Source of the DNA: Gemmatimonadales bacterium UBA7835
Lineage (GTDB): Bacteria; Gemmatimonadota; Gemmatimonadetes; Longimicrobiales; Gaopeijiaceae
DNA length: 24,602 bases
Reading direction: 5' to 3'
NCBI GenBank assembly: GCA_002500925.1
Contig: DLTN01000098.1
Location: forward strand, 1-24,602
In this document: in pieces, positions 16,002 through 23,834 of the stretch
Layout: the number at the start of each line of letters is the position of its first letter
How positions within the stretch are numbered: position 1 is the stretch's first letter
Position numbers and translations under genes: made by a program
The notes under the pieces: generated by a model
What the model was told of the DNA's origin: nothing
Database searches by the model: none
Seen by the model: the letters and a program-made list of their open reading frames with translations, nothing else

Positions 16002-16808
16002 ATGACCGAGCGGTCACCGATGACCGTGCGCTGCGAGACACGGATTCATCCTACTGCGATCGTACACGCCGACGCGCAGATCGGGGAGGGAGTTCAGATC
16101 GATCCGTGGGTCATAATCGGACCGCAGGTTACCATCGGAGCCGGCACTAGGATCGGGCCCAGGGTGCTCATCGAGCGTGACACGTCAGTGGGCGAGGACT
16201 GTACTATAGGGAACGGTGCAGCTCTTGGGACAGATGCCCAAGACATGAAGTATAGGGGGGAGCCTGCCACTCTGGAGATCGGTGACCGGACGGTTATTCG
16301 GGAATTCGCCACGTTGAACCGGGGAACTGCGGCGTCCGGAAAGACCGTAGTGGGTTCCGATTGTCTAATCATGGCATACGTGCATGTGGCTCATGATTGC
16401 GAGCTGGGGAACCACGTAATTTTGTCGAATGCGGTGAACATGGGAGGACATGTTCTAATTGAGGATTGGGCGATCGTGGGGGGACTCACTCCCATTCATC
16501 AGTTCGTGCGGATTGGTGCTCACGCATTTGTAGGGGGCGGCTCACGCATATCACAAGATGTTCCGCCGTACTGCAGGGCTGCGGGAAATCCTCCTCGGCT
16601 TTTTGGGCTTAATTCGGTCGGACTGGAGCGTCGGGGTTTATCCGATGAAGTTCGGAAAGCCCTCAAAAAGGCATACAGAATTCTTTTTAAAAGTGATGCG
16701 AGCCTATCTAAAGCCTTGTTGCGGGCGGACGAAGAGATTCAGGGAATCCCCGAGGTCCGACACCTGATTGAATTTATCCGCGCCAGTGAGCGTGGTATAA
16801 CCACTTAA
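16002..16808 (+). CDS. lpxA: LpxA, UDP-GlcNAc acyltransferase
   Basis: First enzyme of lipid A synthesis, adding a hydroxyacyl chain from ACP to UDP-GlcNAc (or its 3-amino analogue). It has 268 residues (E. coli 262). The product opens with hexapeptide repeats (IHPTAIVHADAQIGEG). DAQDMKYRGEPATLEIGD is the LpxA-specific loop. The catalytic histidine is H131 in YVHVAHDCELGN, matching E. coli H125. The C-terminal helical part (LNSVGLERRGLSDEVRKALKKAYRILF) is typical. ATG 16002 follows lpxC-fabZ by 1 base; ATG 16020 is an alternative giving 262 residues. No gnnA/gnnB pair, which in some bacteria sits beside lpxA, is present. Confidence 0.95.
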   Translation: MTERSPMTVRCETRIHPTAIVHADAQIGEGVQIDPWVIIGPQVTIGAGTRIGPRVLIERDTSVGEDCTIGNGAALGTDAQDMKYRGEPATLEIGDRTVIREFATLNRGTAASGKTVVGSDCLIMAYVHVAHDCELGNHVILSNAVNMGGHVLIEDWAIVGGLTPIHQFVRIGAHAFVGGGSRISQDVPPYCRAAGNPPRLFGLNSVGLERRGLSDEVRKALKKAYRILFKSDASLSKALLRADEEIQGIPEVRHLIEFIRASERGITT

Positions 16809-16820
16809 AAAAGAACGGGT

Positions 16821-16836
16821 AGGCCCAGGCGGGCTT
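16821..16836 (+). other. Short hairpin between lpxA and the microprotein gene
   Basis: AGGCCC-aggc-GGGCTT forms a 6-bp stem (one G-T pair) with a 4-base loop, 12 bases after lpxA and just before the ribosome-binding site of the next small gene. It is followed by CAACTAAAGAGG, with no T-run. The right arm resembles that of the hairpin after bamA (GGGCTTCACT). It may modulate read-through or mRNA stability. Confidence 0.3.
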
Positions 16837-16854
16837 CAACTAAAGAGGTTGATC

Positions 16855-16989
16855 ATGTCGCTCATTAGGGCAAGAAAGCGCCGGAAGTCTAACTGGATGG
16901 ATACACGCAAGGGGATGCCGCAAGCGAGACTGATCGGCTATCTGATAATTGTGATCTTGGCGATCTGGTACCTTGGCTGGGCCTTCTGA
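16855..16989 (+). CDS. 44-residue basic single-pass membrane microprotein
   Basis: A small gene fits exactly between lpxA and lpxB. ATG 16855 has a strong ribosome-binding site (AGAGG at 16844-16848, 6-base spacing). The product begins with a very basic segment (MSLIRARKRRKSNW, then MDTRKGMPQARL) and ends in one hydrophobic helix (IGYLIIVILAIWYLGWAF, about residues 27-44), so it should insert in the inner membrane with the basic N-terminus inside. The TGA stop overlaps the probable CTG start of lpxB (CTGA), implying coupled translation. I recognise no family. Its place suggests a partner or anchor for LpxB, a peripheral membrane enzyme, but that is inference. A chance ORF is less likely given the site, topology and overlap. 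Confidence 0.7.
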   Translation: MSLIRARKRRKSNWMDTRKGMPQARLIGYLIIVILAIWYLGWAF

Positions 16990-18119
16990 CTGACTTTCAG
17001 CCAACAATCCTGGTTCTAGCGGGCGAGCCTTCGGGGGATATTCACGCAGCCAAGGTTGTAGCTGAACTCAGGGTGCGGAGCCCCAACGCGCGTTTCTTGG
17101 GCATGGGTGGGCCTAACATGAAGGCACAAGGTGTCGAGCTGTTTGCCGAGCTCGGGACGCTTGCCGTTATGGGCTTCAGTGAAGTGGTACCGAGGATTCG
17201 CTACTTCATGAGACTTCGGCGTAAAGTAGTAGCACTCATACACAGTGAATCGCCAGATCTAGTAATATTGGTCGACTACCCCGGGTTCAATTTACCAATT
17301 GCCAAAGCCGCCCATGAGCGAGGCTGTGCCGTGCTCTACTACATAGCTCCTAAGGTTTGGGCATGGAATGAGAGGCGCGCTCGAACACTCGCCACTGTAG
17401 CCGATGCAGTAGCTGCTATCCTCCCATTTGAGGTGGATCTGCTCAAAGAGCACGGCGTTAATGTGGAATATGTTGGCCACCCGCTTCTAGACCGAGCCAC
17501 CAGTATTCCCTCTCGAGATGAGTCATTCAGGGCTTGGGGTCTGGACCCAGAGCGCCCACTCTTGGGCATCTTGCCTGGATCCCGGATACAAGAGGTCGAG
17601 CGACACCTTACCCCGTTTGTTGAGAGTGCTCAGGTGGTCGTGGACCGGCGGCCGGGTGTCCAGGTGCTTATCTCGCAGGCACCAGGCTTGGACGACTCTC
17701 ATTTTCGAGATCTAGAATTCTCAGTTGTGAGAGAAACGCCAGCTCTAGTTCGGTGGTCGGACTGTGTCTTAACGAAATCTGGAACGTCAAGTCTAGAGAC
17801 GGCGCTGGAGGGGACGCCCCTCGTGGTAGCTCATCGAGTGAGCTGGCTCAGTGGAATCCTAGCTCGCCTCTTACTAAGGACACGGTACATAGGACTCCCA
17901 AATCTTGTTGCTCACCAGCAGATAGTGCCTGAGGTTCTTCAAGGAGAAGTGAGTCCCGAGGTGATCGCGCCTTTGCTTTTAGAACTGATAGATGAATCCA
18001 GTTCCGTGCGGATAGGGCAGATACAGAACCTTGATCGGATGACTGGTCTCTTGGGTGAGGGGGGCGCTTCATCACGCGTGGCTGAGATGGCGATGACTCT
18101 CCTGGGCCGACATTCATGA
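16986..18119 (+). CDS. lpxB: LpxB, lipid A disaccharide synthase (apparent CTG start)
   Basis: Joins UDP-2,3-diacylglucosamine and lipid X into the lipid A disaccharide at the inner membrane. The conserved N-terminal motif GEPSGD (17022-17039) must be inside the protein, yet the frame from its last stop (TAA 16890) to that motif holds no ATG, GTG or TTG. CTG 16986 overlaps the microprotein stop as CTGA and gives MTDFQPTILVLAGEPSGDIH, 377 residues in all (E. coli 382), so it is the best start. A GTG at 17073 would remove the motif. Other family marks are YYIAPKVWAWNERR, LPFEVDLLKEHGV, LLGILPGSRIQEVERH and TKSGTSSLETALEGTPLVV. The enzyme call is secure, the start codon less so. Its TGA overlaps the next ATG. 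Confidence 0.93.
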   Translation: MTDFQPTILVLAGEPSGDIHAAKVVAELRVRSPNARFLGMGGPNMKAQGVELFAELGTLAVMGFSEVVPRIRYFMRLRRKVVALIHSESPDLVILVDYPGFNLPIAKAAHERGCAVLYYIAPKVWAWNERRARTLATVADAVAAILPFEVDLLKEHGVNVEYVGHPLLDRATSIPSRDESFRAWGLDPERPLLGILPGSRIQEVERHLTPFVESAQVVVDRRPGVQVLISQAPGLDDSHFRDLEFSVVRETPALVRWSDCVLTKSGTSSLETALEGTPLVVAHRVSWLSGILARLLLRTRYIGLPNLVAHQQIVPEVLQGEVSPEVIAPLLLELIDESSSVRIGQIQNLDRMTGLLGEGGASSRVAEMAMTLLGRHS

Positions 18120-18742
18120 AAAGTCTGCGGTTCAAGAGCGTGGGCGCCTTCGGTACTGGGCTTTTGAAGGGCCATTTCCTGACAACCCAAATTGAGCGTG
18201 TGGGTAGCGAGCATTACGGGCGATTTCGCGAGATTGGACAACCTGTAATGTTTGTTTTCTGGCACGGTCAACTTCTACCCTTGGTTCATTACCATCGCAA
18301 TGAAGACATCGTAGTATTGGTGAGTGAGCACGATGACGGTGAGTATCTAAGCCGTGTGCTACTTCGTAATGGGTTCGGTGTTGTCCGGGGATCAAGCACC
18401 AGGGGAGGCGCTAGGGGGATCAAGGGGCTAGTGGATGCTGCGAAAGAAGGCCGAGATGTCGCCGTGACACCGGATGGGCCTCGCGGTCCCTCGCGTGTCT
18501 TCAAGCATGGAGCACTCGCTGTGGCTCAGGCCGCCGGTTTGCCGATTATTCCCATTGTTGTGAGCTCTACTTCGGAATGGCGGCTAAAGAGCTGGGATGA
18601 TTTCATGGTACCTAAGCCGTTCTCTAGGATCCGCATCCAATACCTTGAGGCTCGAGCTATACCACGTGGGGCGAGTCGTGCGGATCTAAGCCTCATAGCT
18701 GATGAACTAGGTGACACCCTGAGAGCGGGCACTGTGGGGTGA
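18116..18742 (+). CDS. DUF374 lysophospholipid-acyltransferase-like protein
   Basis: A 208-residue member of the DUF374 / LPLAT-like group often found in LPS gene clusters, thought to acylate lipid A or a related lipid, though the reaction is not well established. VMFVFWHGQLLP (H50) and TPDGPRGP (118-125, D120) are the conserved blocks. SSTRGGARGIKGLVDAAKEGRDVAVTPDG is the family-typical middle, and the C-terminal part IPIVVSSTSEWRLKSWDDFMVPKPFSRI matches as well. It starts at ATG 18116 overlapping the lpxB stop (ATGA) and ends overlapping lpxK (GTGA). Because no LpxL/LpxM-type late acyltransferase is in the window, this is the only local candidate for secondary acylation. Confidence 0.85.
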   Translation: MKSLRFKSVGAFGTGLLKGHFLTTQIERVGSEHYGRFREIGQPVMFVFWHGQLLPLVHYHRNEDIVVLVSEHDDGEYLSRVLLRNGFGVVRGSSTRGGARGIKGLVDAAKEGRDVAVTPDGPRGPSRVFKHGALAVAQAAGLPIIPIVVSSTSEWRLKSWDDFMVPKPFSRIRIQYLEARAIPRGASRADLSLIADELGDTLRAGTVG

Positions 18743-19830
18743 AGTCAAGTATTCAGTCGCTGGCTTGGAAGGTGTGGAGGGGGCGTGCGGGACTCTTAGG
18801 TCGGATCCTAAGCCTGCTCTTGCTCCCCGCGGAAGGACTTTGGCGAATGGCCACGGCAGTGCGGAATCAATATTTCGACCGACAATGCCAATATTGTATT
18901 CATGGTTTTCCAGTTGTCTCCGTGGGCAACCTTGCGGTAGGAGGAACAGGAAAGACTCCAATCGCATCGTGGATAGTATCAGAGCTGAGAAGGGGGGGGA
19001 GCCGGCCTGCTATCCTGCATGGGAAATCTGGGGCGGACGAGGCGCTCCTCCATTATCACTGGACTCCGAAGGTCCCGGTACTGGTAGAGGACGATCGCCG
19101 GCTATCTCTAAAGAGGGCGAGAGAGGTCGGCGCGGACATTGCAATTCTAGATGATGGTTTTCAGCACCGGAGAGTTGGAAGGCAAGTGGATCTGGTCGTT
19201 CTGGCTGCGGAGGATGACTTTCCCTCGCCTCTGCTTCCTCGTGGACCCTTCCGAGAACCTGTCTCCGCGCTGAAGCGGGCTGATGCTGTCGTGATCACAA
19301 GACGCACCGCCAGCTACCGAGATGCTGAGGAATTGGGCCAGCGATTGCTTCCGGTTGTGTCTTCGGGATGTGTACTGGGGTCTCTTAGATTCGAGACTGC
19401 CAGGTTGACTCCACTCAGAAACTTTCCGGGTATTGGTGACATCTCTCAGGGGTTGGGGCCATCGGAAGAGGGGACATTGTTTAATGCCGCCATGGGCTCC
19501 GAGGCTGGGTGGAAGCCTTTAATCGAGAATGCGTTGGTCCTTACAGCGGTGGGCAGGTCAGAAAACGTTTTAGCGACTGTAGGAGAACTCACTACCGGTT
19601 CGGTGGACATGCTTTCATTTGCGGATCACTATCGTTTCACAGAGGAGGATGTCACTGCGGCTCGGGAGCGAGCGGGTTCGCGGCCGATTCTTGTGACCGA
19701 GAAGGACGCCGTAAAGCTGACCTCCTTTGCGGGGTTAATGACTCCGTGCTACGTAGTTGAACAGCAACTAGTGTGGGACTGGGGACAAAATGATGTGCGC
19801 AGCCTTCTACAGCATAAGGCGGTCACGTGA
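18739..19830 (+). CDS. lpxK: LpxK, tetraacyldisaccharide 4'-kinase
   Basis: Phosphorylates the 4' position of the lipid A disaccharide made by LpxB. It has 363 residues. An N-terminal membrane-binding segment (LLGRILSLLLLPAEGLWRMA) precedes the P-loop VSVGNLAVGGTGKTP. The catalytic aspartate of the GDE-type motif (ADEALLH, D99 in A. aeolicus), the DDGFQHRR block, LLPRGPFREP and the catalytic histidine in FADHYRF are all present. Oddly, the usual (S/L)RGYGG just before DE is HGKSGA, same length but lacking the conserved Arg and Tyr. The GTG start 18739 overlaps the upstream stop, and the gene ends overlapping rlmH, both as GTGA. waaA, often next to lpxK, is not here. Confidence 0.93.
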   Translation: MKSSIQSLAWKVWRGRAGLLGRILSLLLLPAEGLWRMATAVRNQYFDRQCQYCIHGFPVVSVGNLAVGGTGKTPIASWIVSELRRGGSRPAILHGKSGADEALLHYHWTPKVPVLVEDDRRLSLKRAREVGADIAILDDGFQHRRVGRQVDLVVLAAEDDFPSPLLPRGPFREPVSALKRADAVVITRRTASYRDAEELGQRLLPVVSSGCVLGSLRFETARLTPLRNFPGIGDISQGLGPSEEGTLFNAAMGSEAGWKPLIENALVLTAVGRSENVLATVGELTTGSVDMLSFADHYRFTEEDVTAARERAGSRPILVTEKDAVKLTSFAGLMTPCYVVEQQLVWDWGQNDVRSLLQHKAVT

Positions 19831-20294
19831 AGATCTTGGTTGTCACAGTAGGGAAAGTTCGAGGTCCGCTCATTGAATCCGTGCAGGAGTATGAGAAGAG
19901 GGCCAGTCGTTACTGGAAGATTGAGTTCATCTCAGTAGCTCAGGAGTCTGCGCGTTCAATCAGTCCTGAGAAGGTCAAAGAAGCTGAAGCCTCTCGGATT
20001 CTCAGCAAGGTGCCTCTGCAGTTCGAACTGATTGCGTTGACGCGCGAGGGTGAGGGGATAACGTCTCTAGGACTGTCCGAGTTCCTAGATAAGCGCTTGA
20101 TGGATGCGTTGCCAGGGATAGGCTTCATTATTGGTGGCGCCTTCGGGCTTGGTGACGCTGTACTGTGTAGAGCACGCCACCATCTTTCTCTCTCGGACAT
20201 GACGTTGCCTCACGAGATGGCGAGACTTGTCTTGGCCGAGCAGCTGTACCGCGCGGGTACGATCCTGCGCGGCGAACCTTATCATAAAGGCTGA
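19827..20294 (+). CDS. rlmH: RlmH, 23S rRNA pseudouridine-1915 N3-methyltransferase
   Basis: SPOUT-class methyltransferase that modifies helix 69 of 23S rRNA in assembled ribosomes. The product is 155 residues, the same as E. coli RlmH. The fold-defining C-terminal knot is clear: GFIIGGAFGLGDAV, SLSDMTLPHEMARLVLAEQL, and the terminal YRAGTILRGEPYHKG that carries the active-site tail. The start is GTG 19827 in a 4-base overlap with lpxK, and the opening MKILVVTVGKVRGP is family-typical. It is unrelated to LPS and simply sits in the operon; bshC begins 1 base after its stop. Confidence 0.96.
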   Translation: MKILVVTVGKVRGPLIESVQEYEKRASRYWKIEFISVAQESARSISPEKVKEAEASRILSKVPLQFELIALTREGEGITSLGLSEFLDKRLMDALPGIGFIIGGAFGLGDAVLCRARHHLSLSDMTLPHEMARLVLAEQLYRAGTILRGEPYHKG

Positions 20295-20295
20295 A

Positions 20296-21903
20296 ATGGA
20301 GCTTATCGTCTCGTGTACAACGGGGAGGGGTATAGTTCAGGACTATCTTGATAAAAGTCCCAAGGCGATCCCGTTTTACGGCCGCCATTATGCTCAGGAG
20401 GGTGCCTTTGAGGAGAAGGCATTAGAACTTGATCTCCGTTTTGATCAGGATTCCCGACGCCGTGCGGCCGATGCGCTTGTGGTCCCGGTCGGCGCTGACG
20501 TTTCGAGGCTTGAGGCCTTTGTCGAGGATGGGGGATTCATGGTCACCACCGGGCAACAACCGGGCCTATACGGAGGACCGCTATACAGCATCTATAAGGG
20601 ACTCACTGCTGTTCGGGTCGCGGAGGCCGCCGAAGCTAAGCTGGGGAAGCCCGTGATCCCGGTGTTTTGGGTCGCGTCAGATGATCATGACTGGGAAGAG
20701 GCGAATCATTCCTACCTCATCAATACAGAAAATGAGTTGTGTCGGTTTGAGATTCCCGGTTCGGAAGGCAAGGACCGTCAATCTCTTCATCGGATAAAGC
20801 TTGGCGAAGAGGCAGACGGGGTGCTCGATGATTTTGTGGCATCACTGCCTAAAACTGAGTTTACGGAGGAATTGGTAGCCGTACTTCGGGATGGCTTCTC
20901 CTCAGGTAGTTCAATACCACAGGGCTTCCATGAACTGCTCCAACATCTCCTAGGCCGATTTGGTCTTTTTTTCACAGATGCGACTGATCCGGCCATTAAA
21001 GCGGCATCACGTGACCTTGTGCGCGAGGAATTAGCCACCTCAGGAACGATGGAGGACGTTCTTAGGGGCACCGCGGATGCTCTAGAAGGTGCAGGCTACG
21101 GACTGCAAGCTGCGATCATGCCCGAAGGTGTAAATCTGTTCGTGGAAGGCCCACGCGGCCGTGAGCGTCTCTATCGGGACCCGGCTGGGTTCCGACTGAA
21201 CACCTCGCAAGAGGTTCGGAGTGCATCAGATGTTCATACGTCTTTTGACTCGGACCCAGCCTCAGTCAGCCCAAACGTGCTATTTCGCCCGGTAGTCGAG
21301 AGCCATGTTTTTCCAACCCTAGCGTACGTCGCTGGCCCAGGTGAGATAGGCTATTACGCCCAGTTGAGTAACTATTTCAAGGCGCATAACATAGAGATGC
21401 CTATTGTGTGGCCGAGATTCAGTGTTGCCACAATTGAGAAGAAAATCAGCAAAGTGCTCAAAAAGTTTGACGTAACGTTAGATGAGCTTCAACGCCCCTT
21501 TCATGAGATCGCAAGTGGTTTTGCGCATGATGAAATTCCCACTGAGAGCAAGAAGGCCATAAGTAAACTCAGGGCATCCTTAAGTGAGGGAGTCAGCGAG
21601 TTACAGGTGGCGGTAAGTGCCGTAGATCCGACCCTTAAGGCTTCTGCAGAGCAGTTCCGGAATCAGGCGTTCGGTACACTGAAGGATGTAGAGGCGAAGG
21701 TTGCGCAGGCGGTGAAGCGTGAGAGCACAATCGCCCTGTCACAGCTGGAGAAAGCACAGCTCCATTTGATGCCGAACGGGAAGCCCGCCGAACGTGTACA
21801 GGGACCTATGTACTACCTGGCCCGCTATGGTGGCGCGTTTCTTGATGCACTGTATGATCGATTCGAAGTTGACCTTGATTGTCCCCCTGACGCTGGAAGA
21901 TAG
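20296..21903 (+). CDS. bshC: BshC, bacillithiol cysteine-adding enzyme
   Basis: Putative cysteine ligase completing bacillithiol, a low-molecular-weight thiol. At 535 residues it matches B. subtilis BshC (539). VTTGQQPGLYGGPLYSIYK (GQQPGL from residue 86) is the nucleotide-site signature. VIPVFWVASDDHDWEEANH follows as expected, and a long C-terminal coiled coil (about 380-490) is seen as in the family. ATG 20296 has AAAGG 5 bases upstream, 1 base after the rlmH stop; an in-frame start at 20227 would overlap rlmH deeply and adds nothing conserved. bshA and bshB are not in the window, so the complete pathway must be sought elsewhere. Confidence 0.94.
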   Translation: MELIVSCTTGRGIVQDYLDKSPKAIPFYGRHYAQEGAFEEKALELDLRFDQDSRRRAADALVVPVGADVSRLEAFVEDGGFMVTTGQQPGLYGGPLYSIYKGLTAVRVAEAAEAKLGKPVIPVFWVASDDHDWEEANHSYLINTENELCRFEIPGSEGKDRQSLHRIKLGEEADGVLDDFVASLPKTEFTEELVAVLRDGFSSGSSIPQGFHELLQHLLGRFGLFFTDATDPAIKAASRDLVREELATSGTMEDVLRGTADALEGAGYGLQAAIMPEGVNLFVEGPRGRERLYRDPAGFRLNTSQEVRSASDVHTSFDSDPASVSPNVLFRPVVESHVFPTLAYVAGPGEIGYYAQLSNYFKAHNIEMPIVWPRFSVATIEKKISKVLKKFDVTLDELQRPFHEIASGFAHDEIPTESKKAISKLRASLSEGVSELQVAVSAVDPTLKASAEQFRNQAFGTLKDVEAKVAQAVKRESTIALSQLEKAQLHLMPNGKPAERVQGPMYYLARYGGAFLDALYDRFEVDLDCPPDAGR

Positions 21904-21945
21904 GATGCGTCTGTTAGTCACCTCCTGAGATCCGTAGGTTTCGGC

Positions 21946-22233
21946 ATGTTCCCCGAGCTATTCCTCATCCTAGTCATCCTGATTCCGCTGTTCGCTGTTG
22001 TGCTCGAATCTCCGGTCGCACAGGCGATCGCGACTCGCTTGGAGCGGCACGGCACCAATGGAGAGCCGGAGCAGACTATAGATCGGGTAGCCTACCTAGA
22101 GGCGGAAGTTGACCGCCTGACAAATGAACTAATGAGACTGAAGGAAGAGAGTCAGTTCCTTCACCGCTTGCTCACTGAGCGATCGCGCACCGAGAGTGGC
22201 GCCAACGTCCTATTGAGGGAAGAAGACGGCTGA
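21946..22233 (+). CDS. Small membrane protein with coiled coil, unknown function
   Basis: 95 residues with one strongly hydrophobic N-terminal helix (FPELFLILVILIPLFAVVL, about 2-20), a polar linker (SPVAQAIATRLERHGTNGEP), then a coiled coil (about 47-80: VAYLEAEVDRLTNELMRL and on, with leucine/valine at heptad positions). The N-terminal anchor followed by a cytoplasm- or periplasm-facing coiled coil recalls PspB in general layout only; I see no sequence identity I could claim. ATG 21946 lies 42 bases after bshC with a weak AGG upstream. murJ starts 1 base after its stop, so the two are probably co-translated. Composition resembles the neighbours. Confidence 0.75.
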   Translation: MFPELFLILVILIPLFAVVLESPVAQAIATRLERHGTNGEPEQTIDRVAYLEAEVDRLTNELMRLKEESQFLHRLLTERSRTESGANVLLREEDG

Positions 22234-22234
22234 T

Positions 22235-23833
22235 TTGCCCGGCTTTGATGTGACTGGTAACGCCCCCGTTCCGGGATGCACCGATGAACCCGCAAGGGGT
22301 GGACGCGGTGCTGTCGCCGTTGGAACCGGCATTTTTATCAGCAAAATATTTGGCTTCGTCAGAGAGCGGGTATTCGCTCATTATTTCGGCTCTAGCGGGT
22401 TCGCTGATGCTTGGTGGGCTGCCCTCCGTATGCCAAACGTGGTCAGGAACCTGCTTGGTGAGGGAACGCTCTCCGCCTCGCTGATCCCGGTGTATACAAG
22501 CTTTCTCGAAGAGGGTCGGGATCGAGACGCCGCTAATTTTGCAGGTGCCTCACTGGGAATTCTTACGGTGCTGGCAAGCGGACTCAGTCTAGCCGGGATC
22601 GCGGTCGCCCCATTGCTAGTGAGCGCATTCTTTCCTCTGTGGAATTCGGAAACTCAGGAATTAACCGTTCTCCTAGTCCGGATTCTTTTCCCGATGACAG
22701 GACTCTTTGTGGTCTCCGCATGGGCCCTGGCCATCTTGAATAGTCATCGCATTTTTTTCATCTCGTTTGTAGCTCCGATGTTCTGGAATCTCGCGATGAT
22801 CGGCTCAATGGTTGCCGGGTCCCTCTACTGGAATTTAGAAGGGCGCTCCCTGGTCGTGGCTCTGGCGTGGGGAGCCCTAGTCGGGGGAGCGATAACCCTC
22901 GCGGTACAGCTGCCTTTCTTGCTTCGGCACGTGACGGGAATGCGGGCTTCGTTGGGAAGGGGCGTACCTGGTATCGGCGAGGCGGTCCGGAACTTTATTC
23001 CCGTGGTCAGTGCGCGAGGGATAGTAAACGTCAGTAGCTGGATTGATATGATCCTCGCTGGTCGGCTTTTGCCCGGAGCCCTCGCTGTTATGGGCTATGC
23101 ACAGACCCTGGGGAACCTACCCGTTTCACTTTTCGGAACAGGCGTTGCGGCTGCCGAGCTTCCGGAGCTGTCTCGGATGCGACTCCAGGATCGCACTGCT
23201 TTAGCTGAGCGAGTGACTGAATCACTGCATCGGGCTCTGTTCTTTCTTATTCCATCTGCTATTGGTTACCTCGCGATGGGAGACCTCATCGTAGGTGCAC
23301 TTTATCAGACGGGAGCATTCGGTGAAGCGCAGACCCTGGTTACTTGGTGCGTTCTGTCGATGTATGCGCTAGGACTCCCTGCGTCAGCATCGTCTCGGAT
23401 ACTGTCCTCTGCATTCTACGCTTTACGCGATACGCGCACGCCGGCCAACCTGGCGTACTTAAGAGTGTTTATCTCCGTTGGTGTGGGGGTTTTGGCGATG
23501 TTCCCTGCCGATCAACTAGGGTTCTCGACTCTCCGATTGGGGGCGGCAGGACTCGCACTCGGCTCCAGTTCGGGAGCTTGGGTCGAGTACGTAATGCTGC
23601 GACGCTCGTTGACTCGCAGTATAGGACGGCACGGCGTTGCACGCGGATTAGTGCTGCGACTAGTGCTAGCCGCAGCACTTGCAGCCATGGTCGGGGTAGC
23701 AGTTCAGTTGTCTCTGCCCGCGTGGAACCCAGCGCTGACAGCCTGTTTTGCACTGCTGCCATTCGGGCTCACTTACGTCGGCTTAGCGCGCAGCTTAGGC
23801 TTGAAGATCCCAATCAGAATCTCGAGGCAGTAG
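22235..23833 (+). CDS. murJ: MurJ, lipid II flippase
   Basis: Polytopic MOP-family protein that moves lipid II across the inner membrane for peptidoglycan synthesis. It has 532 residues, close to E. coli (511). After a polar N-terminal stretch of about 25 residues comes FISKIFGFVRERVFAHYFG, then ADAWWAALRMPNVVRNLLGE and GTLSASLIPVYTSFL, all hallmark MurJ segments with the expected arginines. About 14 hydrophobic helices follow to the end. TTG 22235 is the assumed start, 1 base after the upstream stop; GTG 22250 is an alternative that would shorten the tail only. uvrC begins 1 base after it. The identification is secure, the exact start less so. Confidence 0.94.
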   Translation: MPGFDVTGNAPVPGCTDEPARGGRGAVAVGTGIFISKIFGFVRERVFAHYFGSSGFADAWWAALRMPNVVRNLLGEGTLSASLIPVYTSFLEEGRDRDAANFAGASLGILTVLASGLSLAGIAVAPLLVSAFFPLWNSETQELTVLLVRILFPMTGLFVVSAWALAILNSHRIFFISFVAPMFWNLAMIGSMVAGSLYWNLEGRSLVVALAWGALVGGAITLAVQLPFLLRHVTGMRASLGRGVPGIGEAVRNFIPVVSARGIVNVSSWIDMILAGRLLPGALAVMGYAQTLGNLPVSLFGTGVAAAELPELSRMRLQDRTALAERVTESLHRALFFLIPSAIGYLAMGDLIVGALYQTGAFGEAQTLVTWCVLSMYALGLPASASSRILSSAFYALRDTRTPANLAYLRVFISVGVGVLAMFPADQLGFSTLRLGAAGLALGSSSGAWVEYVMLRRSLTRSIGRHGVARGLVLRLVLAAALAAMVGVAVQLSLPAWNPALTACFALLPFGLTYVGLARSLGLKIPIRISRQ

Positions 23834-23834
23834 C

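Noticed and set aside
21918..21926. TCACCTCCT, identical to the 16S anti-Shine-Dalgarno tail, before the small membrane gene
   Set aside because: A 9-base match is reasonably likely by chance in this length, and the same 9-mer occurs inside lolD (5802-5810).
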